Source: Ipomoea triloba
Lineage: Eukaryota; Streptophyta; Magnoliopsida; Solanales; Convolvulaceae
Direction: 5' to 3'
DNA length: 64,000 nt
Assembly (NCBI RefSeq): GCF_003576645.1
Contig: NC_044925.1
Location: 4,858,139 to 4,922,138, forward strand
The translations under genes were made by a program, and so were the position numbers. Of this stretch, positions 26,140 to 39,200 are shown one piece after another; positions within the stretch are counted from its first letter, which is position 1, and the number at the start of each line of letters is the position of its first letter. The notes under the pieces were generated by a model that was not told the DNA's origin, searched no databases, and saw nothing but the letters and a program-made list of their open reading frames with translations.

Positions 26140-26585
26140 TTAACATTGGTGAATGTTCTAAAACCGTTGTCTTTGTCTTTTCGTGGAACTTACAACAACA
26201 CTAGTTTCAACAACACTCAATAGGCAACGGTTAAAATTCGTTGTCTTTTCTAGAAAGGGCAACAGTTAAAAACCGTTGTCTTTGTGCGGGACTTACAACA
26301 ACACCGGTTTCAACAACACTCAATAGACAATGATTAAAAATCATTGTATTTTCTAGAAAAGACAACGGTTAAAAACTGTTGTCTATGTGCGTGATTTTCA
26401 ACAATACCGGCTTCAACAACAGTCAATAAACAACAGTTTTTAACTGATGTCTTTTCTAGAAAAGACAACGGTTAAAAACCATTGTCTATGCGCGGGACTT
26501 ACAACAACACTGACTTCAACAATAGAAATTTTACCTCAAAGACAACGGTTTTTAACCATTGTCTATGAGCATTTTTCCTGTAGTG
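26140..26585. mobile_element. CACTA transposon end, truncated
   Basis: The right end reads TTTTTCCTGTAGTG (26572-26585), the inverse of CACTACAGGAAAAA. The preceding 400 bp contain subterminal repeats of GACAACGGTTAAAAACCGTT type in both orientations. No matching left end was found. Confidence 0.75.
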
Positions 26586-27132
26586 ACTATTTTATTCCTT
26601 ATTTGTTCCATTCATTAAGAAAATTCTCATTCCTTCAAAATGAATTCCGCTAACCAAACATGCTATATACTTTATGAGATTCAAATAAGACGTGAACTAT
26701 AATCTCTTATGCTTAAGTTATTGGTTATGGTTGGCTCTTATACTAAATTGAAGATTTTATTCGAACTAAAAGGCTAAGCCAATAGTTGAAGTGCAAGTTG
26801 ATATATATTTGTATATTATATGCTCAACAATTTAAGAATAAAATGAGGGCAAATAGGTTATGTATAATTATTTGTAATGCACAATGATATATCATTTTTC
26901 CCCCAAAAAGAGTAGCCAAGTGGGTGAAAGTGTAAAACATGATTCTCGTATGTAAAGGTCAAGAGTTTGATTTTTGCAAACACCCTGTTGCCCGAGCATG
27001 TTTCACAAGGTTTTCCTAATGGAGTCTATCTCTCTTGTGTGGTTTGCAAGCTATTACTATACACATCAGCAAAAATTATCTAGTACATACGATCGGATAG
27101 TGGATGCAGATTTTCTTCATTATTCAAAAATA

Positions 27133-27197
<65 letters not shown>
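26586..27197. other. unassigned spacer ending in (TA)n
   Basis: AT-rich; nothing recognised up to the (TA)n tract at 27133-27194. Confidence 0.5.
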
Positions 27198-27433
27198 TAT
27201 AGATTTTTATTCAAATGTGGCCGCGCCTTTACGTGCGGCCGTGCGGTTTACACCAGTCAATGTTAACAAATGCACCACTCAATAACATTGAGTGGTGTAT
27301 TTCATATTTAAGAAACACACCACTCAATGTATTGAGTGGTGTATTTCGTAACATTGAGTGGTGCATTTCTTAACATTGAGTCGTGTAAACCGCACGGCCG
27401 CACGTAAGGGCGCGGTCACACTTGAACATGACC

Positions 27434-27436
<3 letters not shown>
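27198..27436. mobile_element. Micron-like element, CACCACTCAATGTT class
   Basis: It lies between (TA)n tracts (27133-27194 and 27437-27490). Its inverted GC-rich ends are AAATGTGGCCGCGCC and GGGCGCGGTCACACTTGAAC. The interior has AACATTGAGTGGTG units in both orientations. Confidence 0.75.
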
Positions 27437-27492
<56 letters not shown>

Positions 27493-28030
27493 GCCAATTT
27501 TGATGTGGATCCTTCGGCGTGAACTCGAATATCAATTTTACAAAGAGTCCTCTGACTACCCAATCTTTTCCTCACCAAAACAACAAGCACAAGAACTACG
27601 GTTTGAGCGTGAGGAGATGGAATTGGTTTATGTATGGGCTAGTTAGGGGGTTGTTTTTTGTGTTTTTTATAAGGATATTTTTACCACACCTTGATCTTAG
27701 GTGATGAGGAATGGATGACACCATAAGATTGGTAATTATTTTGATAAGCCTAGAATAACACTTCGGATCACAAGCTAAGAGAGTCAAGAAAATGTCTTAA
27801 CATTTTTTTATTCAATCTAATCTCAAACTTCTGCTCCTAAGATGATGTTTTAGCCTCCATTTTATAAGACTATTTACACGGTAATGAATGACATTCATCT
27901 CTCCTAAACATATAACCTAAAATAAAGTAAATAATAGAAATGAATAACGTTAATCTTTCCTAAATATATAACCTAAAATAAAGAAAACAAAAGGTCACAT
28001 ATTAATTTTATTAAATTTAGCATATATTTT

Positions 28031-28182
28031 TTGGTAAATTCACCAGGTCTTTCTCCGTCCATTTAACGGTCCGAGTCCACCCGCGTTCGCTCCGAGAGAT
28101 ACGGGAGCTGGCCCAAGGAGAATTGTCGCTTGTGGAAATCGAACCCGAGTTCTCTCGAAATTCTTCCTCACAAAGAGAGCTC
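28031..28182 (-). mobile_element. tRNA-derived SINE with 17-bp target duplication
   Basis: The minus strand carries a box-B-like GGTTCGATTTCC. The insert is flanked by a 17-bp direct repeat, AATTTAGCATATATTTT (28014-28030 and 28183-28199). The paralogous copy at about 46190 lacks the insert. Confidence 0.75.
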
Positions 28183-28659
28183 AATTTAGCATATATTTTA
28201 ATTCACTAAAATACTAGATTTTAATTATGTGGTTTCATTTCAATGATAATAAGTTCCATGGTCCTTTTAGGACATTCTTCTTCATATTGTTGGACCGACA
28301 TAATGATCTTTTAAATTGTTATTGTTGTGTCCTCATCAACTTTGGTTGTTGCACAATAAAATTGAAGAAGGTAGACATGATATCTAGCGTTATTTATAAT
28401 CTACGATGATTCATCAATTCACAACATATCAAATTTATTGCCTCACAATAAACTTAAAGCAGACAGCATATGAGCATATCTACCGTTATTTATCATGCAC
28501 GATGATTCATCAATTCACAACCTATCAAATTTTATGCCGCACAATAAAATGAAAGTAGACAGTTAACTACCATTATTTATAATAATGAAAAATGAGGTTT
28601 ATCTACCAATATTAATTACCGTAAAATGAAGGATTTGAATATGACTGAGTGCGTACTGC

Positions 28660-28980
28660 AAATTATATTGTGGACCATCATCATAGCTGATACTGCAGTT
28701 GTGTTGAACGGATAGTGCAGTTGTGTTGAAAAGATACTACAGTTGTGTTGAAAGGAAACTGCAGTTGCGCGAAACAGAGACCGTTCATCCTTTCAACACA
28801 ACTGCAGTATCCTTTCAACACAGTATCCGTTCAATACAATTGCAGTATCAGTTCAACACAACTGCAGTTCCAGACGGATGACACGGCCTCTATTCTGCGT
28901 AACTGCAGTTCCCTTTCAACACAACTGCAATATCCGTTCAACACAACTGCAGTATCAGTCATGATCCATGGTCCACGATA
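28660..28980. mobile_element. Mutator-like MITE (CTGCAGTTGTGTTGAA family)
   Basis: The ends are GCAAATTATATTGTGGACC and, inverted, GGTCCACGATATA. The interior is built from ACTGCAGTTGTGTTGAACGG units and their inverse. It is flanked by a direct repeat TGAGTGCGTAC. The duplicate segment at about 46920 has the uninterrupted empty site. Other copies are at 45618-46010 and 57170-57548. Confidence 0.85.
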
Positions 28981-29136
28981 TAACAACTGAGTGCGTACAG
29001 ATCAGTGAATTATTATCTTAACAAATTTGTTACTTATAAGGAAAAACATAATACTTTCGAGAATAAATGTAATACTTTTATATTTACATGTAAACGTATT
29101 ACTTTTTTCATCAAAAAGTATTATATTTTCCCTTAG

Positions 29137-29704
29137 AGAAAATACCAATTTTGGTTCCATGACTATTAGCAAAATGACAATTTTGGTTCACATGTTTAAT
29201 TTCTACCAATTTTGGTCCCACGACTATTTTTTAGTACAAATTTTCATCCACGACTATTGTTTTAGTGCCGAAATTCATCGCATCGGTCACTCATCCGTTT
29301 AAAACGTGCAAAAATCTAAAATTGTTAAGTGTACTTTCGTCATTTTCAACTTAATATCCTAATTTATGCATAAATAAATAGAATTAAGTCCTAAGATCGA
29401 TCAAAATTCACAGTTTTTATCCTCATTTTATCTTAATTTGATTATGAGAACTGTGAATTGTGATCGATTTTAAGGCTTAAATCTCTTTATTCATGCGCAA
29501 ATTGGGATATTGAGTTGAAAAAAAGACGAAAATAATTTTAAAAGTCTTAGATTTCGGCATGTTTTAAACATATGAGTGACCGACACGATGAATTTTGGCA
29601 CTAAAACAGTAGTCGTGAGACCAAAATTGGTAGAAATTAAACATGTGGACCAAAATTGCCATTTTGCTAATAGTCGTGAGACCAAAATTGGTATTTGTTC
29701 TTTT
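29137..29704. mobile_element. foldback element, about 570 bp
   Basis: The arms begin AAAATACCAATTTTGGTTCC and end, inverted, ACCAAAATTGGTATTTGTTC. Internal units are CCAATTTTGGTCCCACGACT. The duplicate segment near 47815 lacks it. Confidence 0.8.
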
Positions 29705-30744
29705 GTCTTATAAGTTATAAGTAATGTAGCACTTATAAAGACAAATGTAATACTTTTGAAGAAAAATGTAATTCTTTTGCATCAAAATGTAAAAGTATTA
29801 CATTTCTCCATATAAGTAATAAACATTTTATTTATGATGTAATATTATATTTGCTAGTATAAGTATTACATTTTCTTTTAAATTGTTTTTTTTTACAAAC
29901 TATAATTATTTATTTATGAATATACGGATGTAGTTCGGTTATTTTACATTTAGAAAAGTATCTATAATTTTATTTTTTTCATGATTATTGTTGTGTATAT
30001 AAAATTTTAAAAAAAATTGTGAATCTTATTTTAAATTATTTGATATTTTGTATATTTTTTCATATGTAATTTAAATTTTAGGTTCGAAACTATATTTTAA
30101 CTTTAGGTAGGGTCTATATTTTACGTCATGCCTCGGGCGTATAAAATGATAGGATCGGGCCCTGCATCACAATAGGAAGAAGATGTGGATAGAGGTCGTT
30201 TACTTTATTTCTTTGTTTTTCCATTTCCAGTTTTCTATTTCTCCATTTCCCCAATTTTCCTTCTCCATTCCTCAAGTTTTTCATTTTTCCATTCCTCTAG
30301 TTTTTCATTTTTCTAATTTCTATTTTATTAAATACAATGTTGGTTTTACGGTTGCGAGACAACCGTTTCGGCTGGCCAACACTACCGTATAATTTAAAAA
30401 AAGTATTCGAACACAATAAGAGAATAATTATACTTGTATTCCAAATCGAGAGAAAGAGACGCCTTTCTAGTGTGACCTCAAGAGATATTTATAAAAGAAT
30501 AATAAGCATACACAAGGAAATAAGTAAAATTCTTAACAAATATGTTTTAGGAAAGTAATTTAAGGCTGCCTATCTAGTACGAAACTTACCAAATTTTGGT
30601 GAAGGCAAAATTCCCTAAATCTCATCCCGAGTTCCCAAATTTTGCTTAGTAGCCGCCTTTTAGAACATACTCAATCGAGCGTCGCCTCCTGATTGCCCAT
30701 AAGAACTAAGCTGCACGAGTCAGGTACCCTAGTCGGGGTATCAA

Positions 30745-30903
30745 TCAATAATAACAATAACAATAACAATAATAACAATAAAAATAATAATAATAACAAT
30801 AATAATAATAATAATAATAATAAGAACAATAACAATAACAATAACAATAACAATAACAACAATAATAACAATAATTACAATAATAATAATAATAATAATA
30901 ATA
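30745..30903. repeat. (AAT/AAC)n microsatellite
   Basis: About 160 bp of ATAACAATAATA-type trinucleotide repeats, just before a SINE. It generates spurious poly-Asn and poly-Leu open frames. Confidence 0.95.
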
Positions 30904-31032
30904 AGGCCTTGTGGTCTAGTGGCACCCGGTGTCCCGGAAAACACTCTCACATGGATGATGGGAGCGGATTTGAGCCTTAGTGGAGGCAACTGTTGACTCT
31001 TTGTGCCACAATACTACAATTGTAACAAAGTC
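30904..31032 (+). mobile_element. tRNA-derived SINE
   Basis: The sequence starts GCCTTGTGGTCTAGTGGCAC (box-A-like), with a box-B-like GCGGATTTGAGCC about 50 bp on. The 3' part (ACTACAATTGTAACAAAGTC) matches the 3' parts of the SINEs at 36.6 and 50.6 kb. Confidence 0.65.
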
Positions 31033-31242
31033 AGCCATTTCTTCGAGCCGAGAAGTTGATTTTTAACTTCTCCAAAATCCTTAAGAAATATGGAGAATGG
31101 AGTTAGAATAAGAATTTTAAAGAGTGAATTTGATAAATAAGTATTCTATTTTTCATTTTTCTACTCCTCTGATTTTCTATTTTATACAAAAATTCTCTAT
31201 TTCTTCACTTTGGTAAACAACCCCAAAATTGCTAAAGGTGGG

Positions 31243-31518
31243 CAATTGTTATACCATGGAACATAGTTCATATTGTATTATGAACCATGATACAAAAATT
31301 ATGGACCTTTAGTTAACATATTCTTTATCAACCGTTAACAATTTCTGTATATGTAAACAAATAACTTGATAATTACTAACACATAATATGATAACTACAG
31401 GTACAAAAATTGTCAACTACATATACAAAATGTGTCAACTACAGATACAGAATCTGAAAGTTATTTTTAGACCAAGATTTACCATGTAAAGTAAACCCTA
31501 GTACATGATATAATTACT
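31243..31518. mobile_element. Mutator-like MITE in the exon-1 pseudogene
   Basis: The left end is CAATTGTTATACCATGGAAC; the right end reads inversely (ATGATATAATTACT). It is flanked by a 9-bp duplication of exon sequence (AAAGGTGGG / GAAGTTGCG here, perfect GAAGGTGGG in ancestral form as seen after copy 3). The same insert at the same site is present in the exon-1 copies at 48.3 and 52.5 kb. Confidence 0.8.
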
Positions 31519-32029
31519 GAAGTTGCGCGGCGGTACATATACAGCACCAACAACTACATCGGTAGAAAAATATGGGAGTACGACCCTAATAAATAAAAGC
31601 ATTCACAATGTACTCCAGTATATATATATATTTTTTTTTGAATACAACTGACCCTATTAATAGGGTCAGATGTACTCCAGTATATAATTGTACTATTATA
31701 TTGCAAAAGGCCTTCGGGAGGTTTATTGTAATTTTAATTTTAGTCAATTATTGTACTCTTACCGGTAACATTGCGTCTGAAATCATTATTTAATTTGACG
31801 TGGTCCAACATTAATTGAATGTTTAGTTGGATGTAATTGAATTGTAATTATAACATAATTCGTTGCTGTTTTATTTGAGGAAATTACAATTCTATTTATT
31901 TACAATTTTTTCCATTTGAGTCATTGGAATTCAATAGGGTCCCCCTATGAATTTCAATTCTGTGTAACATGAAAAAGGAAAACAATATGAAATTAAAACA
32001 TCACTCTTGATAATGATATTATTATGAGA

Positions 32030-32380
32030 AAAGAGTTAAATAAGCCCTCAAACTTTACCCAAAAGTGCAATTTACCCCTCGAACAATCAAAAAGTTCAAT
32101 TAAACACATGAACTTGTTATTTTGGTGCATTTGAACCCATACGACTGGTTGTTCCAGGTGAACAACCGGTCATAATTTTTCCGACCAACATTCCGACGAC
32201 CGGAATATTCATCCCCAACCAACGGTCGTCTTCTCTTGTCGTGGAGAAGACGAGCAGAGACTTCGTCTTCTCCACGATGCGTTGAGCTCTGGCGAGGAAT
32301 TTCAGAGAGCCACGCAGAGCGGTGACGTGGCGGCGGTGAAGGAATGTTTGGCGGAGGCGCTAACGTGAACGGGAGAGATC
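32030..32380. other. insert with possible captured coding fragment
   Basis: It begins like a foldback repeat (TAAATAAGCCCTCAAACTTT). At 32220-32370 it carries a GC-richer stretch readable on + as EEFQRATQSGDVAAVKECLA, reminiscent of an ankyrin-type helix pair but too short to assign. It is absent from the paralogous segment at about 51.0 kb. Confidence 0.35.
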
Positions 32381-32819
32381 AGAATGGGTGGATTGCTCCC
32401 ATAAATTTTATTGCTGCCTACCAAACGATGCAATTTGAATTTCTACTTTATTCTTTCTAACCAAACGATTCATAAGAGATTGTTTAGTCCTTTCCGGTGA
32501 ATTGAAATTTTGGGAAAATAATTTCAAAATATGTATTTGATGGGAATAACTTTTGAGGTAAAACTAATTAACATGGTTTGTGTTACCATGGAACATAACA
32601 TTGAAATTACCTAGAAAATTAGTTAGCATGTTTGGTTCATTTGAATTTGTCTAGATTTTTAAAAAAAATCTCTAAAATATCTTTTCTGTATGTAAAAAAA
32701 CAAACACAACAAATTGTTATGGGTTTAATAAAACACTTCTATATTAATATAATAATATGCCAAAAACTTATAGTTTGCAACAAAAATATTTAAAATACGA
32801 AATAGTACATGTGTAATCA

Positions 32820-33024
32820 CATATATTCATTCCCACACCACAGGCTTATTCGTTTCAAACGGGGACCATCATGGACCAAAATTGTTAAATTGACTGCTCA
32901 ACTTTGTGGGCAAGGAGAGGGGTTCTCGCCCATTCTTTCTTATATATTGAGTTCTTATCACATGTCCCTCTAGTTTTCCTTTTCCTCTTCTGTTAATTCA
33001 CCCTACCAGCATAGTAGCAAGAAG
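32820..33024 (+). promoter_or_regulatory. core promoter and 5' UTR of gene B
   Basis: A conserved block (AAACGGGGACCATCATGGAC to the ATG) is repeated at 52200-52440, and its last about 65 bp before gene C (56401-56466). A TATA-like TATATATTGAG is at 32940-32950, about 75 bp before the ATG, followed by the pyrimidine-rich TTTTCCTTTTCCTCTTCTG. Conservation between paralogs supports a promoter; the transcription start is inferred. Confidence 0.6.
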
Positions 33025-33237
33025 ATGTGGAAGCTTAAGATTGGTGAAGGTGGGGGGCCATACCTATACAGCACCAACAACTACGTGGGTAGACAAATAT
33101 GGGAGTATGACCCTAACGCCGGTACACCGGAAGAACGACAAGCAGTTGAAAAAGTCCGGGAAGAGTTCAGAACAAACCGGCAGAGTGGTTTCCATGTCTG
33201 TGGTGATTTGTTGATGAGAATGCAGGTCACATACAGT

Positions 33238-33286
<49 letters not shown>

Positions 33287-36200
33287 TTTTACTTTACTCC
33301 CAAATCTTACACATTCAACTTTACTCCTTGGTATGGCTGGCTCTGTTGAACTATTTTTTTCATGTGGGTCTCAGTACATGTATCTACATCAAGATTTTGT
33401 GTGTGAAAATATAAAGTGGGAGTACACATAATATTTGCCATAATATAATCTTGATTTGATATTGTTTTAATTTTTAATTTTTGATGATTAATGTTTGTGT
33501 ACAGATGATCAAAGAAAGTGGGATTGATGTGTTGAGCATTCCTCCGATAAGATTAGGAGAGGAAGAAGAAGTCAATTATGAGGCTGTCACAACGGCTGTT
33601 AGAAAAGCCGTACGATTGAACCGTGCACTTCAAGCTAGAGATGGACACTGGCCAGCTCAGAATGCTGGACCTATGTTTTACACTCCTCCCTTGGTATCCT
33701 ATATATTTTGTTATAGTATAATTATTACTTTAGAGCATTTATAACAATGCTTTTTTGGTGGAGGAAAGAGAAGAAGGCGAGAGAATGAATTATGTTCTCG
33801 TGCAAGAATCGTTTTGGAATAGTGCACTGCTTTGTAGAAAGCATCATCTATTGTGCGCGCTTCTCGCACAGCAAACGCCAACTCGGGCATGTGCAGTGCA
33901 GTTGGCACATTTACAATATTAAATCAATTCAAAATCTAAAGTATTGCATTTGTCTTCACAATTTTCCTAAGTAACAAATATTTTATTTATGATTAATTAG
34001 TATTACATTTTTCAGTATAAGTATTACATTTTTCATTTTGACCCTACCCGTTTCACGGAAAGTATCCGTGAGACCGTCTCACACATATTTTTACCTTACT
34101 TTAGGGGAGGGGATATCATAATAAAAGAAAGAAAAAAGGGGAAAAACTTGTGTAAGATCTTCTCAAAGATTGAGTCAAGTCCGGATAAAAATGTAATACT
34201 TATACTGAAAAAATATAATACTAATCAGAAATAAAGCTTCCTTTATTTATAAAGGAAAAGTATAAATGTTAGAAGAAAAATGTAATACTTTTTACATTTT
34301 GATTTCAAAACATTACATTTTCTTCAAAAGTGTTATATTTCTTTTCTTATAAGTAACAAATATTTTAATTATGATTAGTAATACATTTTTCACTATAAGT
34401 ATTATATTTTTATCTCGACCTGTTCCATCTGAGCGAGAAGGATTTGTGACACGGTCCTATAGGAGTACGTGTGACTTAAAAAATGATAATTCTTTTAAAA
34501 TGATTTGCAGCTGATTGCATTGTACATTAGTGGAGCAATTGAAACAATTTTAACGTCAGAGCACAAAAAAGAATTAGTTCGATATATCTACAATCATCAA
34601 GTACGTATCAATCTCTATATTAATTTCATGTTCCAAAGATATGATTCTATATATATGAAAATAATGCTGTACCTAGTAATACCAATGGATCAGTTCCTTA
34701 AATTATATGAATTTTTCATTCGTTGGTTGTTTTAATTTGATAGAATGGAGATGGTGGGTGGGGATTATACGTAGATGGACACAGTACCATGATTGGGTCA
34801 GCACTTAGCTATGTGGCCTTGCGTTTGCTTGGAGAAGAGGCTAAGGATGGTGATGGTGCCATTGTTAGAGGTCGAAAATGGATTGTTGATCATGGAGGTG
34901 CCACTGGAATTCCCTCATGGGGAAAGCTTTATCTTTCTGTAAGTTACGTTTTAGATACTTTGCGAGTTGTGAGTTATATAAGAGTTCTATGACATGTACT
35001 CCCAACTCTTACTCCCTCAATTTTACTCTCTGATGTGCTAGGCTTTCATAAGCTATTTTTGTCCTTGTGGGTCCTAATTCAAGTCTCTATATATAGATTT
35101 TATTTTATGTAGGAGGAAAAGTTGAGAGTACATGTAGTATTTTCCTAATAATAAATGCATGATCTTAATAAATGGTATCAAAGTTGAATCACGAGTTCGA
35201 ATTCCAACAATGACATTTAAGACTGGTGGGTCCTAAGAGAAGAGTTTTTTCCTTAAAAAAGGCCAAATCATTTTTCAATTGTTAGAATTTAAATAATTTT
35301 TGGCATATATAGGTGCTTGGAGTGTATGAGTGGGATGGGTGTAATCCAATCCCACCAGAATTCTGGCTTTTCCCTTCCAATTTTATTTTCCATCCAGGTA
35401 ATTGTTAAGGTGCTTAATTGCTTATTATAATAAAATAAGTAAAGTATTTAAAATTTATAATTAATGATAACTCTCATTATCATATAGCCAACATGTGGTG
35501 TTACTGCCGGACAACGTACATGCCTATGTCATATTTGTATGCAAGAAGATATCATGGACCGTTAACTAATCTTGTTCTTTGCATAAGAAATGAAATTTAT
35601 GTCAAACCTTATGATCAAATTGATTGGAACAGTGCTCGCATGGATTGCTGTAAGGTTAGTTAATTTAACTCACGTACGTACTGATGATATATCAAGCACC
35701 TTTTTAAAGACTTAATTCCATTTTTGGTCCTAGTTTTATAGGTGACATTTTACTTTTAGTCCTTTTTTTTTTTTTTTCAAAACATCCTACATTAGTCCTA
35801 GTTTTATTGTGGCATGATCATTTTTGGGCTTCCGTTAATAAAACCGTTAACCTACCGTTAACAATTATGATATTTTTGTCTTTTTATATAAAATAAATAT
35901 TTTTATTTTTATTAGTATTATGAAATCCCTAATTCCCATTAATTATTAATCAACTAATTCCGCAGCACTCAAATAATTATTAATTATTAGTATTAATATT
36001 TTGCGGAAGACTGCTGTGGAATTATTTGATTAATAATTAATGGGAATTAGGGATTTCATAATACTAATAAAAATATTTATTTTATATAAAAGACAAAAAT
36101 ATCCTAATACTTAACGGTAGGTTAACGATTTTATTAACGGATGACAAAAAATGGTCATGCCACAATAAAACTAGGATTAATATAGGATGTTTTGAAAAAA

Positions 36201-39200
36201 AAAAAGACTAAAAGTGAAACGTCACCTATAAATCTAGGACCAAAAATGGAATTAGCTCCCTTTTAAACTATAGATAAAATTAAAATTTACTTGTATACGA
36301 ACAACTACCAATGCAGGAGGACTTGTACTACCCCCATAGTTTCATCCAAGATCTGCTATGGAACACCCTTCAATATTGCGTTGAGCCATTCATGAGTCGT
36401 TGGCCTTTCAAGAAAATTAGAGAAATGGCAATGAGAAAAGCAATCAAGTACATGCGCTATAACGCAGAGGAGACCAGATATATTACCATTGGTTGCGTAG
36501 AAAAGGTTAATTAAAATATAATGCATTTAATCAAATTGCTTGCTGTTTTTTTTCTTTAATACAAATGCAGTGTATGTTCATAAACTACTTTCTCAACCTA
36601 CTGAAGCCCCACTGAGGCTCGAATCATAACCTCCCATTTAGAAAAGTCACTTCGTGCCACTAGACTACAAAGTCATTGGTATTGCTTGCTAATTAAGTAA
36701 AATCATTTAAATGAACAGATACTACATTGTAACAGAGTCAATAGTACTAAAAAAAGTAGAATCATTTAATGAAAGATTGATTGATATTAGTGAGATATTG
36801 ACTCATTTTGCTTCAACAGGTTGAGAAAATATATATGAATATATACTACAATCTAATAGAGTCAATTGTATTAAAAAAAAGGTCATCAATTTTATTACTT
36901 TTTAACAATTTTAAAAACTAGTCAAGAGTCCCACACCAAGTTCCATTGCTAGTCCAACTTCCTTCTACTGAAAGATGATTGCAGTTGATGGCTAGACTTG
37001 CAAGTATCAAATTGATTCATTTTTTTTTTAGCTTAGAAGCTTGATTCAACAATGTAGCACTCAATGCTTGAAAAGTTGATCACTTTTTTTCTTTTTTTTT
37101 TTTGCAATAATTCACATAGCTTTTCTCTTTTCTTCTAAGCTTGAGGTCTTCCTTTTATAAATGACGATGGATGAGCATCATCTTAAAATTCAAAGTTACC
37201 CATTGTCACTCGACAAGTGGTAGTCACCCAAAAGCTACCAAAATCCCTTATAATCAGCTGCCATATCGCTAAACTCTTGTAGCTTAATATCCATAAGGTG
37301 TCTTTTATAACCCAATGGGTGCAATGTTGACTATTTCATGTAGGGGTGCAATGTTGACTATTTCTATTATGATTGGTCCATTTTCAACGACATCCCACAT
37401 CGGTGAATGCATTGCTGAGAGATTTTCCTCAAAATCTTTTTGTGAATAATTTGGAATAAGATCCATACTTTTGTGCATTTTAAAATTTTAGTTACAATAC
37501 AAATTTTCAAAATAGTTTTTGAGATTTGCTCAAGATGACCAATTAAATTAAATGTGAATGAAAATATTAAACTTTATTTTTGGTTATAGAGTTTGCAAAT
37601 GATGTGCTGGTGGGCAGAAGATCCAAATTGCGATGAGTTCAAATACCATCTTGCTAGAATTCCTGATTACTTATGGGTTTCAGAAGATGGAATGACGATG
37701 CATAGTTTTGGGAGTCAGAATTGGGATTCCACTTTTGCCACCCAAGCTATAATTGCTAGTGGCATGGTAGAAGAATATGGAGACTGCTTGAAAAAGGCTC
37801 ACTTCTATATCAAAGAGTCACAGGTATGTAAAAAATTTGATCAAAATGTAGCAAGATTTTTTATTTTATTTTACTATATTTTATTTTGGTGAAGAGGGAA
37901 ACTTGTAGTTATTATCTGAGGGTATGCATTAGATAAATCCCGCTTTGTGATATGATCTTAGTCGGATGAGGGAAACCCGTAGTTACTACTTGAGGGTGTG
38001 CACTGGGTAAATCTCGCTTTGTGACCCTAACCGGCAATGACTACAAGGAAATAAACTAACCTAGGTTTCCATCATAGTTGAGAGACTCAAATCAAGAAGG
38101 CCAATAGGCCACTCCTGTTGAGAGTTGAACTTGTAATCTTTTAGTTAGGGTGTCAATGCCGGCTGGCCCGCCACATTTCAAGTTTAATTTTTGTGGGCCT
38201 TTATAGGCTAGTCCGCGAAACCAAGCTAGAATTCTTCAACCCTAACCCAAGCTTGCAGGCCCCACAGGTTAGCACATGGGCCAACTCCAAATTTTTTTTA
38301 AAATAACTATTATAGAATTATTTTATATTATAATTAATAATTTGACCTAAATAATGTGTACTCTATATTAGATTCTTCTGCGTTTAAAAATTAGAATTTT
38401 TTAATTTGTTTAATGGTTAGTATTGCTAGTCCACTTTAATGCATGGTTAGTATTTCTAGTCCGCGGGCTAACCAGCGTAGCCCACATTTTTATGGGTCAA
38501 AATTTTTTGGCATTAACTCACCCCACCGTGGGCGGTTTAGAGCTAACCCGTGGACCGTGGTTCTTCATCCTACATTAACACTGTGCCCTTATTTGTTATT
38601 GAGTCAATAATTTCATCAACTTGGCCAGTTTGTTTCTTCAATGTAGCAAGTTTTAGCTACACAATCTTAGACGTAACTTTCCAATTCAACTCCCTTTAAC
38701 ACTAATAAAAATATGCAGATAAAAGAAAATCCAAAAGGGGACTTCAAAAGTATGTATCGTCATTTCAATAAAGGATCATGGACATTCTCTGATCAAGACC
38801 ATGGTTGGACTCTCTCCGACGGCACAGCAGAGGCTCTTAAGGCAATCTACTTTTATTTATTCAAGGCTATATATGCAAACTACTCTGTTAAAAAAAAAAA
38901 TAATAAAAAAAAAATGACCTCTGTGAATTGAACTTTAATTTGCTGCAGTGTCTGCTACTCCTTGGGCAAATGCATCCGGAAATTGTAGGAGAAAAGGCCG
39001 ATGCTCGGCGCTTGTATGAAGCTGTAGATGTTTTGCTTTATCTTCAAGTAAGACTTTCCCACTCTAATACCACTTGTTACTATAAACTCTTAACACTATG
39101 CTAAAAGTTATAGCTATACTCTGATAGCGAAGACGTAACTTTATTTTCTTATAAACGGTCATCACATTTATGAGAGACGTACAGAGTGCTGTACTTTTGT

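Larger units (their letters stand above)
30183..31590 (+). pseudogene. broken OSC exon 1, copy 1
   Basis: Three separated pieces of OSC exon 1: AAGAAGATGTGG at the start (ATG at 30183); AAAATTGCTAAAGGTGGG (31225-31242, matching KIAEGG); and 31528-31590, which reads YIYSTNNY then GRKIWEYDPN and a stop. The first gap is an insert of about 1 kb (with a SINE and an AAT/AAC microsatellite); the second is a 276-bp MITE. Intron 1 and later exons are absent. Downstream sequence is shared with copy 2. Confidence 0.85.
27700..33010 (+). repeat. segmental duplication, copy upstream of gene B
   Basis: Collinear with about 45550-52430 upstream of gene C, with numerous small differences and several insertions. 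Shared landmarks: GATAAGCCTA then ATAACAC; the ATAATAAAATTT-type flanks around 28.2/46.25 kb; the exon-1 fragment; the sequence AAAAGGCCTTCGGGAGGTTT; and the OSC promoter block with TCAAACGGGGACCATCATG. The two copies probably arose when the OSC unit was duplicated. Confidence 0.8.

Noticed and set aside
28745..28990. 81-codon frame with repeated [10 protein letters not shown] units.
   Set aside because: Translation of the CTGCAGTTGTGTTGAA MITE repeat; the same happens at 45598 and 57406.
30671..30989. Poly-Leu, poly-Asn and poly-Ile open frames.
   Set aside because: Translations of an (AAT/AAC)n trinucleotide repeat in alternate frames.
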